In this document: positions 20,187 to 29,729 of the stretch, piece after piece
Layout: the number at the start of each line of letters is the position of its first letter
Numbering within the stretch: the stretch's first letter is position 1
From: Sphingobacterium sp. CZ-UAM
GTDB lineage: Bacteria > Bacteroidota > Bacteroidia > Sphingobacteriales > Sphingobacteriaceae
Direction: 5' to 3'
DNA: 64,000 nt
NCBI RefSeq assembly: GCF_002000245.1
Contig: NZ_MTCM01000004.1
Coordinates: forward strand, 248,001 to 312,000
Translations under genes and position numbers: made by a program
Notes under the pieces: generated by a model
The model's input: only the letters and a program-made list of their open reading frames with translations
Told to the model about the DNA's origin: nothing
Databases searched by the model: none

Positions 20187-21407
20187 CTAAAATCGAAAAA
20201 GCCGCTTATGAATATGCATCCGTAGATAGGTATAATAGAGCAAAGCAATGACTATTCCCAGCCCCCCCATTAGATATAAGGTTGCCCGGAGACCACAGTA
20301 GCTGGCTAAGGAACCGATCATGAGTGTTCCTATTGGAAATATACCCTGAAAAGCCATGACATAATATGAAATAGCCCTGGCTCGATATATGGGTATGGCG
20401 TGTGTCTGGATATAGGTATTGATACTGGAATTTTGCATCATCATGGCAAAGGACACTAGCATCACATAGACCAAAGCCATCTGTAACATACTTGAATGCG
20501 CTAAGAAAAGAAGCGCTAGCCCCATCAGCGCTGCAGCTCCCATCACCTGATAGCGTAGATTCGTTCCTGATTTCAGTCGCGCCATGTTAAATGCACCGAT
20601 CATGGCCCCCAATCCGGCAGCACTTTCAAACCAGGAAAATATACGCTCATCTCCATGAAACATTTCTTTTGCGATGGCGGGCAAAAGTGAAGTGTAAGGA
20701 ATGACGACCAAACTGGAAAAGGTCATAATAATAATCAAAGAAGAGATATGCGGCGAACGTTTGAGATAGCGAAATCCTTCGACCAATCCCTCCCAGTTGC
20801 TCCCTTTGCTTAGCTGCACATGGGTTTCATCCACCCGCATCATCAGCAGCGTAATAATGACAGGAACGAAACTGATAAAATTCAGAGCAAAACAGACCAA
20901 TTCACCATAGCTACTGAGTAAAATCCCGCCAATGGCGGGGCCAAGCATGCGGGCTCCGTTAAAGATGGTCGAATTGAGCGCAATAGCGTTTGGCAGGTCC
21001 TTGCGGTCGCCTACCAGATACATCATCAAAGACTGTCTACCGAGCACATCAAAGGAATTGATGACCCCTTGTATCAAACCCAGGGCTGAAAGCCACAGCA
21101 CAGTCTCCCACTTGAGGTAAACCACCAAGGTCAGCATACCCGCCTGTATCATCAGGCCGATCTGCGTCAATAACACCAACTTATACTTCTTATGCTTATC
21201 AACAAAACTTCCGATAAATGGAGACAAAACCAAGGAGGGCAATAAGGAAATAAACTGAACAAAACCCAACCAAAAGACGGAACCTGTCAGTTCATAGACC
21301 AGCCAGCTGATTGCTATCCGCTGCATCCAAGTTCCCATCAGGGAAATTGCCTGCCCTATTACATGTAAACGGAAATTTCTATAATGGAGCGCCCTAAAAA
21401 CCTGCAT
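20187..21407 (-). CDS. MFS transporter (EntS/MFS_3-like exporter)
   Basis: 406 residues with about 12 hydrophobic helices. The N-terminus (FRLHVIGQAISLMGTWMQRIAISW) and the loop GSFVDKHKKYKLVLL after helix 2 (variant of the MFS motif A) match the EntS/MFS_3 group of proton-driven exporters. This group includes siderophore and drug exporters; the substrate here is unknown. The start ATG at 21407 faces the fsa promoter region, so the two genes are divergent. Confidence 0.88.
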   Translation of the reverse strand: MQVFRALHYRNFRLHVIGQAISLMGTWMQRIAISWLVYELTGSVFWLGFVQFISLLPSLVLSPFIGSFVDKHKKYKLVLLTQIGLMIQAGMLTLVVYLKWETVLWLSALGLIQGVINSFDVLGRQSLMMYLVGDRKDLPNAIALNSTIFNGARMLGPAIGGILLSSYGELVCFALNFISFVPVIITLLMMRVDETHVQLSKGSNWEGLVEGFRYLKRSPHISSLIIIMTFSSLVVIPYTSLLPAIAKEMFHGDERIFSWFESAAGLGAMIGAFNMARLKSGTNLRYQVMGAAALMGLALLFLAHSSMLQMALVYVMLVSFAMMMQNSSINTYIQTHAIPIYRARAISYYVMAFQGIFPIGTLMIGSLASYCGLRATLYLMGGLGIVIALLYYTYLRMHIHKRLFRF

Positions 21408-21522
21408 ATATTATAAAGATAGACTATAAAAGTATAACAAAAAAGAACGGTAAGAGATTCTATTTTAGAAAAATAATGATTTAATTCATCGAAATAGATG
21501 TGTAATACTGGAATATAATCAA

Positions 21523-21530
21523 TAACTTTG
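21523..21530 (+). promoter_or_regulatory. -7 element of the fsa promoter
   Basis: TAACTTTG matches the Bacteroidota -7 consensus TAnnTTTG, about 58 bases before the fsa start. No TTG is visible at the expected -33 distance. Confidence 0.5.
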
Positions 21531-21587
21531 CGCTTATTATTTTGAACATTAAAATAATCAAATAATTATCATTCAATAATATACACA

Positions 21588-22247
21588 ATGAAATTTTTTA
21601 TTGACACAGCGAACCTAGAGCAAATTAAGGAAGCCCAGGACTTAGGCGTATTAGACGGTGTAACAACCAATCCAAGTTTAATGGCTAAAGAGGGTATCAG
21701 CGGTGATGAGAACGTAATCAACCACTACAAAGCAATCTGTGCAATTGTTGACGGCGATGTGAGCGCTGAAGTTATTTCTACAACTTATGAAGAAATGATC
21801 AAAGAAGGCGAAGCATTGGCTGCTCTGGACAGCAAAATCGTGGTAAAAGTTCCTATGATCAAAGATGGCGTGAAAGCAATCAAATATTTCAGCAAAAAAG
21901 GTATTAAAACAAACTGTACATTGGTATTCTCTGCTGGCCAAGCTTTATTGGCTGCAAAAGCTGGTGCGACCTATGTATCTCCTTTTATCGGCCGTTTGGA
22001 TGATATTTCTACAGACGGATTGGCATTAATCGAAGATATCCGTTTGATTTATGATAATTATCAATACCCAACACAGATCTTAGCTGCTTCCGTACGCCAT
22101 AGCGCACACATCTTGGGTTGTGCTAAAATCGGTGCGGATGTAATGACAGGTCCATTATCAGCAATTTTATCCTTATTAAAACACCCATTGACCGATAGCG
22201 GTTTAGCAACATTCTTAGCTGACCACGCGAAAGCTGCGGGTAAATAA
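21588..22247 (+). CDS. fsa: Fructose-6-phosphate aldolase / small transaldolase
   Basis: 219 residues, matching the short TalC/FSA subfamily. It is a Schiff-base class I aldolase: the MKFFIDTANLEQIKEA start and VTTNPSLMAKEG motif are diagnostic, and the catalytic Lys lies in IVVKVPM at about residue 86. The C-terminal ADVMTGPLSAI is also conserved. It cleaves fructose 6-phosphate to dihydroxyacetone and glyceraldehyde 3-phosphate, or transfers the dihydroxyacetone unit as transaldolase in the pentose phosphate pathway; family naming is mixed and the sequence alone does not decide. It is followed by its own terminator. Confidence 0.93.
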   Translation: MKFFIDTANLEQIKEAQDLGVLDGVTTNPSLMAKEGISGDENVINHYKAICAIVDGDVSAEVISTTYEEMIKEGEALAALDSKIVVKVPMIKDGVKAIKYFSKKGIKTNCTLVFSAGQALLAAKAGATYVSPFIGRLDDISTDGLALIEDIRLIYDNYQYPTQILAASVRHSAHILGCAKIGADVMTGPLSAILSLLKHPLTDSGLATFLADHAKAAGK

Positions 22248-22273
22248 AATAGACTATATTTAGATATAGGTTC

Positions 22274-22321
22274 AAACCGATAAGGGGAAGATGACAATAA
22301 TCTTAACCTTATCGGTTTTCT
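22274..22321 (+). terminator. Terminator after fsa
   Basis: aaaccgataagg / ccttatcggttt is a perfect 12-bp stem around a 21-base loop that can pair further, followed by ttc tt. It lies directly before the next gene's promoter. Confidence 0.85.
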
Positions 22322-22338
22322 TATGTGGATAAATTGCT

Positions 22339-22346
22339 TATTTTTG
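22339..22346 (+). promoter_or_regulatory. -7 element of the Fur-family gene promoter
   Basis: TATTTTTG, a TAnnTTTG match, 30 bases before the ATG at 22377. The -33 position reads TTT instead of TTG. Confidence 0.5.
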
Positions 22347-22376
22347 TAGTTGATCTAAGGTTTAACGAAGAAGTCC

Positions 22377-22805
22377 ATGGAACAATCCAATACCGTATAT
22401 CCAGAAATTCTGAAACGAAATAGTTTAAAAGTTACCCAACCTCGTTTAAAGGTACTCGAAATTATTTCAACGAAAGATTCGGCCATTTCCCAGCCAGAAC
22501 TGGAGAAATTATTGGGTAAGGATATCGACCGTGTGACATTGTATCGTGTATTGGCCAGTTTTGAGGAAAAAGGTATTATCCACAAGATCTTTGATCTGCA
22601 CGGAACCGCTACCTATGCTATGTGTTCCACCAACTGCTCTGAACACGACCATCATGACCAACATGTACATTTCATCTGTCGGGTGTGCAACTCGGTCTAT
22701 TGTCTAGATGAAATTACATTGCCCAAAGTGGCTATTCCGGAGGGGTTTAGTCTCGAGGCGATTGCCGTAAACGCACTCGGCGTATGTAATCATTGTAAAA
22801 AATAA
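22377..22805 (+). CDS. Fur-family metal or peroxide-responsive repressor
   Basis: 142 residues. A winged-helix DNA-binding domain (residues ~1-80) has the recognition region PELEKLLGKDIDRVTLYRVLASFEEKGI. A dimerisation/metal domain follows. CRVCNSVYC and CNHCKK at the C-terminus give the two-CXXC structural zinc site. The hinge has a His-rich segment (SEHDHHDQHVHF) that supplies sensory-site ligands. The family includes Fur (iron), Zur (zinc) and PerR (peroxide); the key residues do not clearly choose between them, although the His/Asp-rich hinge and short C-terminus fit Zur or PerR at least as well as Fur. It has its own promoter. Confidence 0.9.
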   Translation: MEQSNTVYPEILKRNSLKVTQPRLKVLEIISTKDSAISQPELEKLLGKDIDRVTLYRVLASFEEKGIIHKIFDLHGTATYAMCSTNCSEHDHHDQHVHFICRVCNSVYCLDEITLPKVAIPEGFSLEAIAVNALGVCNHCKK

Positions 22806-23095
22806 ATCGCAACATACAGCTTCAAAACAATTTCTCCCTTGATCTGTCTATAGTATGGGAATCGGATTAGCTCCAATTCGACCAGCTATTGTACAGTCGA
22901 ATGCTGTTTTTTTCGTACCTTGTATCAACCAGCGAATCTGCGGATAAAGATTACGCAAATTGTCGGTTTATTGTATATACAGGATTTAATATCCCAGTAA
23001 AAAATGGACCTACTAGTTCGTAATGCAGGCTCAGCACAGCAGCTATCATTCAAATGACCCTGATTGCGAACACAGATGAGTAAATAATAACACGA

Positions 23096-25228
23096 ATGAA
23101 GACAAGAAAAGAAAATCCCTATAAAGAGGTATTAACACAACTGATTATCGATATTTTCGAGAAATCAGGAAACAAGCCGCTCAACTATAAACAAGTTTCT
23201 TCCAAATTGAACCTGACGGACAACGATTCCAAAGTTGCCATTGCTGATATTTTACAGGACAATGTGCGAAGCGGGCTTTTTGTGGAAGTAGAGCGCGGAA
23301 AATTTAACCTCAAGCAGATCAAAGTGTATGTCACCGGAAAGGTGGATATGACTGCAGATGGTTCCGCCTATATTATTCCGGATGATGAATTTGAAAACGA
23401 CATCTATGTTGCGCCCCGAAAACTCAGGCAGGCCCTACACGGAGATATTGTTAAAGTACACACTTTTGAAAAGAGAAAAGGTGGCCGCAAAAAAGAAGGT
23501 GAAGTTGTTGAAATCCTTCAACGTGCCAAAACCGACTTTACCGGAACGATCAGCATTTCAAATAATTTCGCATTTTTTATCGCCGATGACCGCAAGATGT
23601 TGCACGACATCTTTATTCCACTGGACAACCTAAATGGTGCCAAAGATAAAGAGAAAGTCGTGGTTTCAATCATCGACTGGCCAAGTGGCAGTAAGAATCC
23701 TGTGGGAACAGTCAAACATGTACTGGGCACCAAGGGTGAAAACAATACTGAGATGAATGCAATCTTGGCTGACTATGGCTTTCCATTGGAATTCCCAAAG
23801 AAAGTAGAAGCTGAGGCCAATAAAATCACGGAGAAAATCAGCAAGGAGGAGATCGCCAAAAGACGTGATTTCAGAACCGTCCCCACATTTACGATTGACC
23901 CTGCAGATGCCAAAGATTTTGACGATGCCCTATCTTTCCAAAAATTGGAGAACGGTAATTATGAGATCGGTGTACACATTGCCGATGTGTCTCATTTTGT
24001 GATTCCGGATACAGAGCTGGATAAAGAAGCTTTCAACCGAGCGACATCAGTCTATCTGGTTGACCGCGTTATTCCGATGCTTCCAGAGCGTTTGTCCAAT
24101 GGCGTGTGTTCATTGCGTCCACATGAAGATAAACTTTGTTTTTCGGCGGTATTCGAAATGGATGAAAAAGCCAATATCCATGAGCAATGGTTTGGCCGTA
24201 CGATTATCCATTCGGACAGACGGTTTAGCTACGAGGAGGCGCAGGAAGTCATCGAGACCAAATCCGGTGATTTCAGCCAGGAAATCCTAAAATTGAATGA
24301 ACTTGCTTATATCCTTCGCGAGCGTAAGTTTAAAAATGGTGCAATTGCTTTTGAAAGTGAAGAGGTTAAATTTACCCTAGATGAAAACGGTAAACCTACA
24401 GGCGTGTATACCAAAATACGTAAAGATGCCCACAAGCTGATCGAAGATTTTATGTTGTTGGCAAATCGTAAGGTAGCTGAATATATTGGTAAACAAGGGC
24501 GTGGCAAAAACAAACTAACCTTTGTATACCGTTACCACGATGTTCCGAACCCTGAGACGTTGACTACATTTTCGCAGTTTGCGGCACGTTTTGGCCATAA
24601 GTTGACCATTAAAACAGACAAAGAAACAGCGAAATCCCTCAATGCGATAATGACCAAGATCGAAGGCAGTAAGGAACAGAATATGCTGACCTCTTTGGCC
24701 GTACGTTCAATGGCCAAAGCCATCTATACGACTAAGAAAACAAGCCATTATGGCTTGGCATTTGACTATTATACCCATTTCACCTCCCCGATCCGTCGGT
24801 ATCCGGATGTGATGGTTCACCGTCTTTTGCAGTTCTACCTGGACGGTGGTACAAAGGTCAATGCCGAGCACTACGAAAAGATGGCGGAGCACTCTTCGCA
24901 GATGGAGAAAAAGGCCGCTGAGGCAGAACGTGCATCCATCAAATACAAACAAGCAGAATACCTACAGGATCAGATCGGTACAGAATACACTGGTATTGTC
25001 TCGGGTGTAACTGAATGGGGTATGTATGTGGAAATTGAAGAAAACAAGTGTGAGGGCATGGTACGCTTGCGCGATATCACGGATGATTTCTATGTACTTG
25101 ATGAGAAGAACTATGCGATTATTGGCCAACGGAAGAAAAAGAAATTTCAGTTGGGCGATGAGGTGCAGATCCGGGTGAAGAAAGTGGATCTGGATAAACG
25201 ACAGATTGACTTTACGTTGTTGTCTTAA
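23096..25228 (+). CDS. rnr: Ribonuclease R
   Basis: 710 residues. A 3'-5' exoribonuclease that degrades structured RNA. An N-terminal helix-turn-helix-like and cold-shock region (~1-220) precedes the RNB catalytic domain, which begins RDFRTVPTFTIDPADAKDFDDA: the Asp cluster (DPADAKDFDD) is the Mg-binding centre. The conserved HFTSPIRRYPDVMVHR motif follows, and a C-terminal S1 domain (~625-708) ends in a Lys-rich region. Length and motifs are normal for RNase R. It closes with a very strong bidirectional hairpin shared with the opposite lipoprotein gene. Confidence 0.96.
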   Translation: MKTRKENPYKEVLTQLIIDIFEKSGNKPLNYKQVSSKLNLTDNDSKVAIADILQDNVRSGLFVEVERGKFNLKQIKVYVTGKVDMTADGSAYIIPDDEFENDIYVAPRKLRQALHGDIVKVHTFEKRKGGRKKEGEVVEILQRAKTDFTGTISISNNFAFFIADDRKMLHDIFIPLDNLNGAKDKEKVVVSIIDWPSGSKNPVGTVKHVLGTKGENNTEMNAILADYGFPLEFPKKVEAEANKITEKISKEEIAKRRDFRTVPTFTIDPADAKDFDDALSFQKLENGNYEIGVHIADVSHFVIPDTELDKEAFNRATSVYLVDRVIPMLPERLSNGVCSLRPHEDKLCFSAVFEMDEKANIHEQWFGRTIIHSDRRFSYEEAQEVIETKSGDFSQEILKLNELAYILRERKFKNGAIAFESEEVKFTLDENGKPTGVYTKIRKDAHKLIEDFMLLANRKVAEYIGKQGRGKNKLTFVYRYHDVPNPETLTTFSQFAARFGHKLTIKTDKETAKSLNAIMTKIEGSKEQNMLTSLAVRSMAKAIYTTKKTSHYGLAFDYYTHFTSPIRRYPDVMVHRLLQFYLDGGTKVNAEHYEKMAEHSSQMEKKAAEAERASIKYKQAEYLQDQIGTEYTGIVSGVTEWGMYVEIEENKCEGMVRLRDITDDFYVLDEKNYAIIGQRKKKKFQLGDEVQIRVKKVDLDKRQIDFTLLS

Positions 25229-25231
25229 ACT

Positions 25232-25284
25232 TAAGAATTGGAAAAGCCGTGTCAGGATTGGTGACACGGCTTTTCCAATTCTTA
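25232..25284. terminator. Very strong bidirectional terminator between rnr and the lipoprotein gene
   Basis: A perfect 23-bp inverted repeat (25232-25254 and 25262-25284) with a 7-base loop. Its core aaaagccgtgtca / tgacacggctttt gives T-runs in both directions, so it terminates both convergent genes. Confidence 0.93.
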
Positions 25285-25288
25285 AACT

Positions 25289-25699
25289 TTATTGCTTTGT
25301 ACCATCAAATTTAAAAGTTGTTTCACCTTCAGCTAACGGTTTAGCTAAATAAGTAACTGTCTTGTTTTTAACCTCAAATAAAAACATTGCTCCGGGTTCT
25401 GTAGCTGCCGATTGTATTGAATAATCCATATTATTTGTTACGTTAAATTCCCGAGAAGGTAATTTCAGAGAGCTATCTTCTACCTCAACTTTAATACGAC
25501 CATCACCCACTTTGGTTACTTTAATAGTCTTATTAAACTTTTCCCCCACTCCTACGATATCCAAACTCCCTTTATAAGTACCTACTGCTGCATCGATACT
25601 TCCACCTGTTTGAATAGGCTCATCTTTATCCTTAGAACATCCCACAAAAGCGAAGGTCACTAGCGCCAATACGATTGCATACATCAATTTCATTTTCAT
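25289..25699 (-). CDS. Small lipoprotein, unknown function
   Basis: 136 residues. A signal peptide ends in lipobox FVGC followed by SKDKDEP, so the mature protein is anchored through Cys-20. The mature part (residues ~40-136) is rich in strands, starting AAVGTYKGSLDIVGVGEKFNKT, with the look of a lipocalin-like or calycin barrel found in many Bacteroidota lipoproteins. No catalytic motif is visible. A second ATG two codons downstream is an equally possible start. Confidence 0.72.
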   Translation of the reverse strand: MKMKLMYAIVLALVTFAFVGCSKDKDEPIQTGGSIDAAVGTYKGSLDIVGVGEKFNKTIKVTKVGDGRIKVEVEDSSLKLPSREFNVTNNMDYSIQSAATEPGAMFLFEVKNKTVTYLAKPLAEGETTFKFDGTKQ

Positions 25700-26552
25700 A
25701 ATCTGAATTCTTTTAATTTATTTTTACTTTTAATTATCTGTTCGTATTTGACAAACCTCTTGCCAAAAAGAAGCATAAACACGCAAAAAAGTAAATATAC
25801 TCAGAAACCAGTAGAAGAATATTTTTACAAAAAAACACAGAGCAACTAGTATTCAAGACAATAAAGATTTTTACGAGTTACACATAAAATCTCATTTTTT
25901 AGCGCCAAGGCTAGACAACGTCACTATTATTGTCCATATTTTACAACATCATATTAATCACTGTGAGCTGTTAGACTTGCTAGCGCAAGGTTGGATTATA
26001 CAAGTATTAAACGAGGGGCAAAATTATCACGGTAAATCTTACATATTATTGCGCTTTCCGGGAAAAGGAAACATTTCGCACTGTGTTTACCGCATTTCGA
26101 CAAGTAAAATATCGATTCTGCGCGATGTCAGATTGAGTCTGACCAGCGTCGGAATCATTTTTCCATGTAGGCAAATAAAAATTCAGCTCGACTAAATTAT
26201 ACACAGCAAGGACAAAACCGAGCAGACAGGTGGCGTGATCATTTCGACAATGAACCTGGTCATTTCGTTACTGCGAAGAATGACACAGACGGGTGCTGGA
26301 CCGATTTCGACAGACGGGAAAATGAAACTTCCACCCAGCGAAATCATTTTGGCCAAGGACAGCATGCATGAGAAGGAGCGCGAACTTGTCAACCCATAGG
26401 CGGAAATGGCTTCGCTTCAGGGAAAAGAGAGCTTCTATTTCGAAAAAATAATCTAAATTTTATACACTAACTATTTAATATTCAAAACGGAATCAGTATC
26501 TTTGCGAACTTAAAATAATTTAGGTATAAAATTTATAAACAAAAACAGGTAA
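25700..26552. other. Long intergenic region before the str cluster
   Basis: About 850 bases. The open frames at 25977-26195 and on the minus strand at 26192-26392 have no recognisable protein character. Bases ~26220-26360 hold several degenerate inverted pieces of the type gtcatttcg...gaaat (a REP-like pattern). The rpsL promoter is at the right end. Confidence 0.45.
26497..26504 (+). promoter_or_regulatory. -7 element of the str (rpsL) promoter
   Basis: TATCTTTG matches TAnnTTTG, 49 bases before the rpsL start. TTT, not TTG, stands at the -33 distance. Confidence 0.55.
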
Positions 26553-26966
26553 ATGCCTACTATTCAACAATTAGTTAGAAAAGGTAGAGTAGCTCTGGTT
26601 GATAAGAGTAAGTCACCAGCGTTGGACTCATGTCCACAGCGAAGAGGTGTATGTACACGTGTATATACTACTACCCCTAAAAAACCAAACTCAGCAATGC
26701 GTAAAGTAGCTCGTGTACGTTTAACAAACGGTAAAGAGGTCAACGCTTACATCCCTGGAGAAGGTCACAACTTGCAAGAGCACTCGATCGTATTGATCCG
26801 TGGTGGTCGTGTTAAGGATTTACCAGGTGTACGTTACCACATCATCCGTGGTGCATTAGATACTTCAGGTGTAGCAGGTCGTAACCAACGTCGTTCTAAA
26901 TACGGAACTAAGCGTCCTAAACCAGGACAAGCAGCTGCAGCTCCAGCAAAAGGTAAAAAGAAATAA
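26553..26966 (+). CDS. rpsL: 30S ribosomal protein S12
   Basis: 137 residues. Core S12 sequence from MPTIQQLVRKGR onward, with TTTPKKPNSAMRKVARVRLTN and GGRVKDLPGVRYHI. The two lysines where streptomycin-resistance changes arise in other bacteria are unmodified. The C-terminal tail is extended and Ala/Lys-rich (KRPKPGQAAAAPAKGKKK). S12 sits at the decoding centre. First gene of the str cluster, 19 bases before rpsG. Confidence 0.98.
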   Translation: MPTIQQLVRKGRVALVDKSKSPALDSCPQRRGVCTRVYTTTPKKPNSAMRKVARVRLTNGKEVNAYIPGEGHNLQEHSIVLIRGGRVKDLPGVRYHIIRGALDTSGVAGRNQRRSKYGTKRPKPGQAAAAPAKGKKK

Positions 26967-26985
26967 TTAAACGGAGGAAAGAAAA

Positions 26986-27453
26986 ATGAGAAAGTCAAAA
27001 CCGAAAAAGAGAATCATTTTACCTGATCCAAAGTTTAATGACGTTCAGGTAACACGTTTCGTAAACAATATGATGGTAGATGGTAAAAAATCTATCGCTT
27101 ATGATATTTTTTACGATGCAGTAGAATTAGTAGAACAAAAAACACAAGAAAGCGGTTTAGAAGCTTGGAAAAAAGCTTTAAACAACGTTATGCCTGCTGT
27201 TGAAGTTAAATCACGCCGTGTAGGTGGTGCTAACTTCCAAGTTCCTATGGAAGTTCGTCCAGAGCGTAAAATTGCTTTGGGTATGAAATGGTTAATTTCA
27301 TACGCTCGTAAACGTGGTGAAAAAACAATGTTCGAAAAATTAGCAGGAGAAATCATTTCAGCTTCTAAAGGTGAAGGTGCTGCTGTTAAGAAGAAAGAAG
27401 ATACGCACAAAATGGCGGAAGCTAACAAAGCGTTCTCACACTTCAGATTCTAA
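26986..27453 (+). CDS. rpsG: 30S ribosomal protein S7
   Basis: 155 residues with the conserved S7 segments YDIFYDAVELVEQKT, VEVKSRRVGGANFQVPMEV and the C-terminal AEANKAFSHFRF. S7 nucleates assembly of the 30S head and contacts the E-site tRNA. An aacggaggaaag stretch (26971-26982) just before the start looks like a real Shine-Dalgarno site. A hairpin, described separately, follows in the gap to fusA. Confidence 0.98.
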   Translation: MRKSKPKKRIILPDPKFNDVQVTRFVNNMMVDGKKSIAYDIFYDAVELVEQKTQESGLEAWKKALNNVMPAVEVKSRRVGGANFQVPMEVRPERKIALGMKWLISYARKRGEKTMFEKLAGEIISASKGEGAAVKKKEDTHKMAEANKAFSHFRF

Positions 27454-27480
27454 TTTTGAAGACATTCAAAAAAATATGAT

Positions 27481-27527
27481 TACACCGACCTCCGATAAAC
27501 GAACACTCTTTTATCAAGGTCGGTGTA
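27481..27527 (+). promoter_or_regulatory. Inverted repeat between rpsG and fusA
   Basis: tacaccgacct (27481-27491) and aggtcggtgta (27517-27527) are perfect 11-bp arms separated by 25 bases. Only a few T follow, so it may be an attenuator, a partial terminator or a processing signal that sets fusA expression apart from the ribosomal protein genes. It could also hide a leader or internal promoter for fusA. Confidence 0.5.
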
Positions 27528-27586
27528 CTTATTTAACATTACATTTAAACACATAAGGCCCCTGTGGCCAGCTGCTTAAAAATATT

Positions 27587-29710
27587 ATGGCAAGAGATTT
27601 AAAATTCACTAGAAATATCGGTATCGCTGCACACATCGATGCTGGTAAAACTACAACAACTGAGCGTATCCTTTATTACTCAGGTGTAAACCACAAAATT
27701 GGTGAAGTTCACGAAGGAGCTTCAACAATGGACTGGATGGAGCAAGAGGCTGAGCGTGGTATCACGATCACTTCTGCTGCAACAACTGTATTCTGGAACT
27801 ACCGTAACAACAAATACCAAGTAAACGTTATCGATACACCTGGACACGTGGATTTCACGGTTGAGGTAAACCGTTCGTTACGTGTATTGGATGGATTGGT
27901 ATTCTTGTTTTCTGCAGTTGATGGTGTTGAGCCTCAATCTGAGACAAACTGGCGTTTAGCTGATGGTTACAAAGTACCTCGTATCGGTTTCGTTAACAAA
28001 ATGGACCGTTCAGGAGCTGACTTCTTGAAAGTTGTAAAACAAGTAAAAGATATGTTGGGTTCTGAGGCTGTAGCTTTACAATTGCCTATCGGTGCTGAAG
28101 ATACTTTCAAAGGTGTGGTTGACTTGATCAACAACCGTGGTATCGTTTGGAACGAGCATGATAAAGGTATGACCTTCACTGAAGTGCCTATTCCTGATGA
28201 TATGTTGGATGAGGTTGCTGAATACCGTGAGAAATTATTAGAAGCAGTAGCTGGTTACGATGAGTCATTAATGGAGAAATTCTTCGATGATCCAAACTCA
28301 TTGACTGAGCGCGAAATCTTAAATGCATTACGTGCAGCCGTATTGGATAATTCTATCGTTCCTATGGTTTGTGGTTCATCTTTCAAAAACAAAGGTGTTC
28401 AAACCATGTTGGATCTAGTAATGGAGTTATTGCCTTCACCTCTAGATGTTGAGGCTGTAAAAGGTACTAACCCTGATACTGGTGAAGAAATTGAGCGTAA
28501 ACCATCTGTTAATGAGCCTTTCGCAGCTTTAGGTTTCAAAATTGCGACTGACCCATTCGTAGGTCGTTTATGTTTCATCCGTGCTTACTCTGGTAAGTTA
28601 GATGCAGGTTCTTATGTATTGAACACACGTTCAGGAAACAAAGAGCGTATCTCTCGTATCTTCCAAATGCACGCGAACAAACAAAACCCTATCCCTTTCA
28701 TCGAGGCTGGTGATATCGGTGCTGTTGTTGGTTTCAAAGACATCAAAACTGGTGATACACTTTGTGACGAAAAAGCGCCTATCGTATTAGAGTCAATGAC
28801 TTTCCCTGAGCCAGTAATTGGTTTAGCGATCGAGCCTAAAACGCAAGCTGACGTGGATAGATTAGGTATTGGTCTTGGTAAATTAGCTGAAGAGGATCCT
28901 ACATTCGTTGTTAAATCTGACGAAGAAACTGGTCAAACAGTTATCTCTGGTATGGGTGAGCTTCACTTAGAGATCTTGATCGACCGTTTGAAACGTGAAT
29001 TCAAAGTTGAGGTTAACCAAGGTGCTCCTCAAGTAGCGTACAAAGAATCTATCAATGGTACTACTGAGCACCGTGAGGTATACAAAAAACAATCAGGTGG
29101 TCGTGGTAAATTTGCGGATATCAAAGTTGTTATCTCTCCGGTAGACGCAGACTACGATGCTTCAAAATCAGCGCTTCAATTCGTAAACGAAATCGTGGGT
29201 GGTGCAATTCCAAAAGAATACATCCCTTCAGTTCAAAAAGGATTTGAAGCATCATTGAATAATGGTGTATTGGCTGGTTACCCGCTTTCTGGTATGAAAG
29301 TTCGTTTGATTGATGGTTCATTCCACGCAGTCGATTCAGATTCATTGTCATTCGAATTGGCAGCTAAAATGGCATACCGTGAGGCGTTACCTAAATGTTC
29401 ACCAGTATTGATGGAGCCAATCATGAAAGTTGAAGTATTGACTCCAGAAGAAAACATGGGTGATGTAATGGGTGACTTAAACCGTCGTCGTGGTCAAATG
29501 CAAGGTTTGGATTCACGTAACGGTGCACAAGTAATCAAAGCATTGGTTCCACTTTCTGAAATGTTCGGTTACGTAACTCAATTACGTACAATCACTTCAG
29601 GTCGTGCAACATCTACAATGGAATTTGATCACTATGCTGAAGCTCCACGTAACGTTGCTGATGAAGTAATCGCAAAATCTAAAGGTAGAATCAAAGGTTC
29701 TGTTGAATAA
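27587..29710 (+). CDS. fusA: Elongation factor G
   Basis: 707 residues, normal EF-G size. The translocation GTPase of the ribosome. The G motifs are AHIDAGKTTTTERIL (P-loop), RGITITSAAT (switch I end), DTPGHVDFT and NKMDRSG. Domains II-V follow in usual order, with the domain IV segment QSGGRGKFADIKV and the C-terminal FGYVTQLRTITSGRATSTMEF. Codon choice is strongly biased to a few codons, as expected for a highly expressed gene. A terminator-like hairpin separates it from rpsJ. Confidence 0.98.
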   Translation: MARDLKFTRNIGIAAHIDAGKTTTTERILYYSGVNHKIGEVHEGASTMDWMEQEAERGITITSAATTVFWNYRNNKYQVNVIDTPGHVDFTVEVNRSLRVLDGLVFLFSAVDGVEPQSETNWRLADGYKVPRIGFVNKMDRSGADFLKVVKQVKDMLGSEAVALQLPIGAEDTFKGVVDLINNRGIVWNEHDKGMTFTEVPIPDDMLDEVAEYREKLLEAVAGYDESLMEKFFDDPNSLTEREILNALRAAVLDNSIVPMVCGSSFKNKGVQTMLDLVMELLPSPLDVEAVKGTNPDTGEEIERKPSVNEPFAALGFKIATDPFVGRLCFIRAYSGKLDAGSYVLNTRSGNKERISRIFQMHANKQNPIPFIEAGDIGAVVGFKDIKTGDTLCDEKAPIVLESMTFPEPVIGLAIEPKTQADVDRLGIGLGKLAEEDPTFVVKSDEETGQTVISGMGELHLEILIDRLKREFKVEVNQGAPQVAYKESINGTTEHREVYKKQSGGRGKFADIKVVISPVDADYDASKSALQFVNEIVGGAIPKEYIPSVQKGFEASLNNGVLAGYPLSGMKVRLIDGSFHAVDSDSLSFELAAKMAYREALPKCSPVLMEPIMKVEVLTPEENMGDVMGDLNRRRGQMQGLDSRNGAQVIKALVPLSEMFGYVTQLRTITSGRATSTMEFDHYAEAPRNVADEVIAKSKGRIKGSVE

Positions 29711-29729
29711 TAGAACTCAAAAATAAACC

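Noticed and set aside
21408..21587. A riboswitch or leader RNA before fsa
   Set aside because: No conserved structured element could be recognised; only the -7 promoter element stands out.
25977..26195. ORF of 72 codons in the gap before rpsL
   Set aside because: No protein-like composition, no start signals, in a region with decayed repeats.
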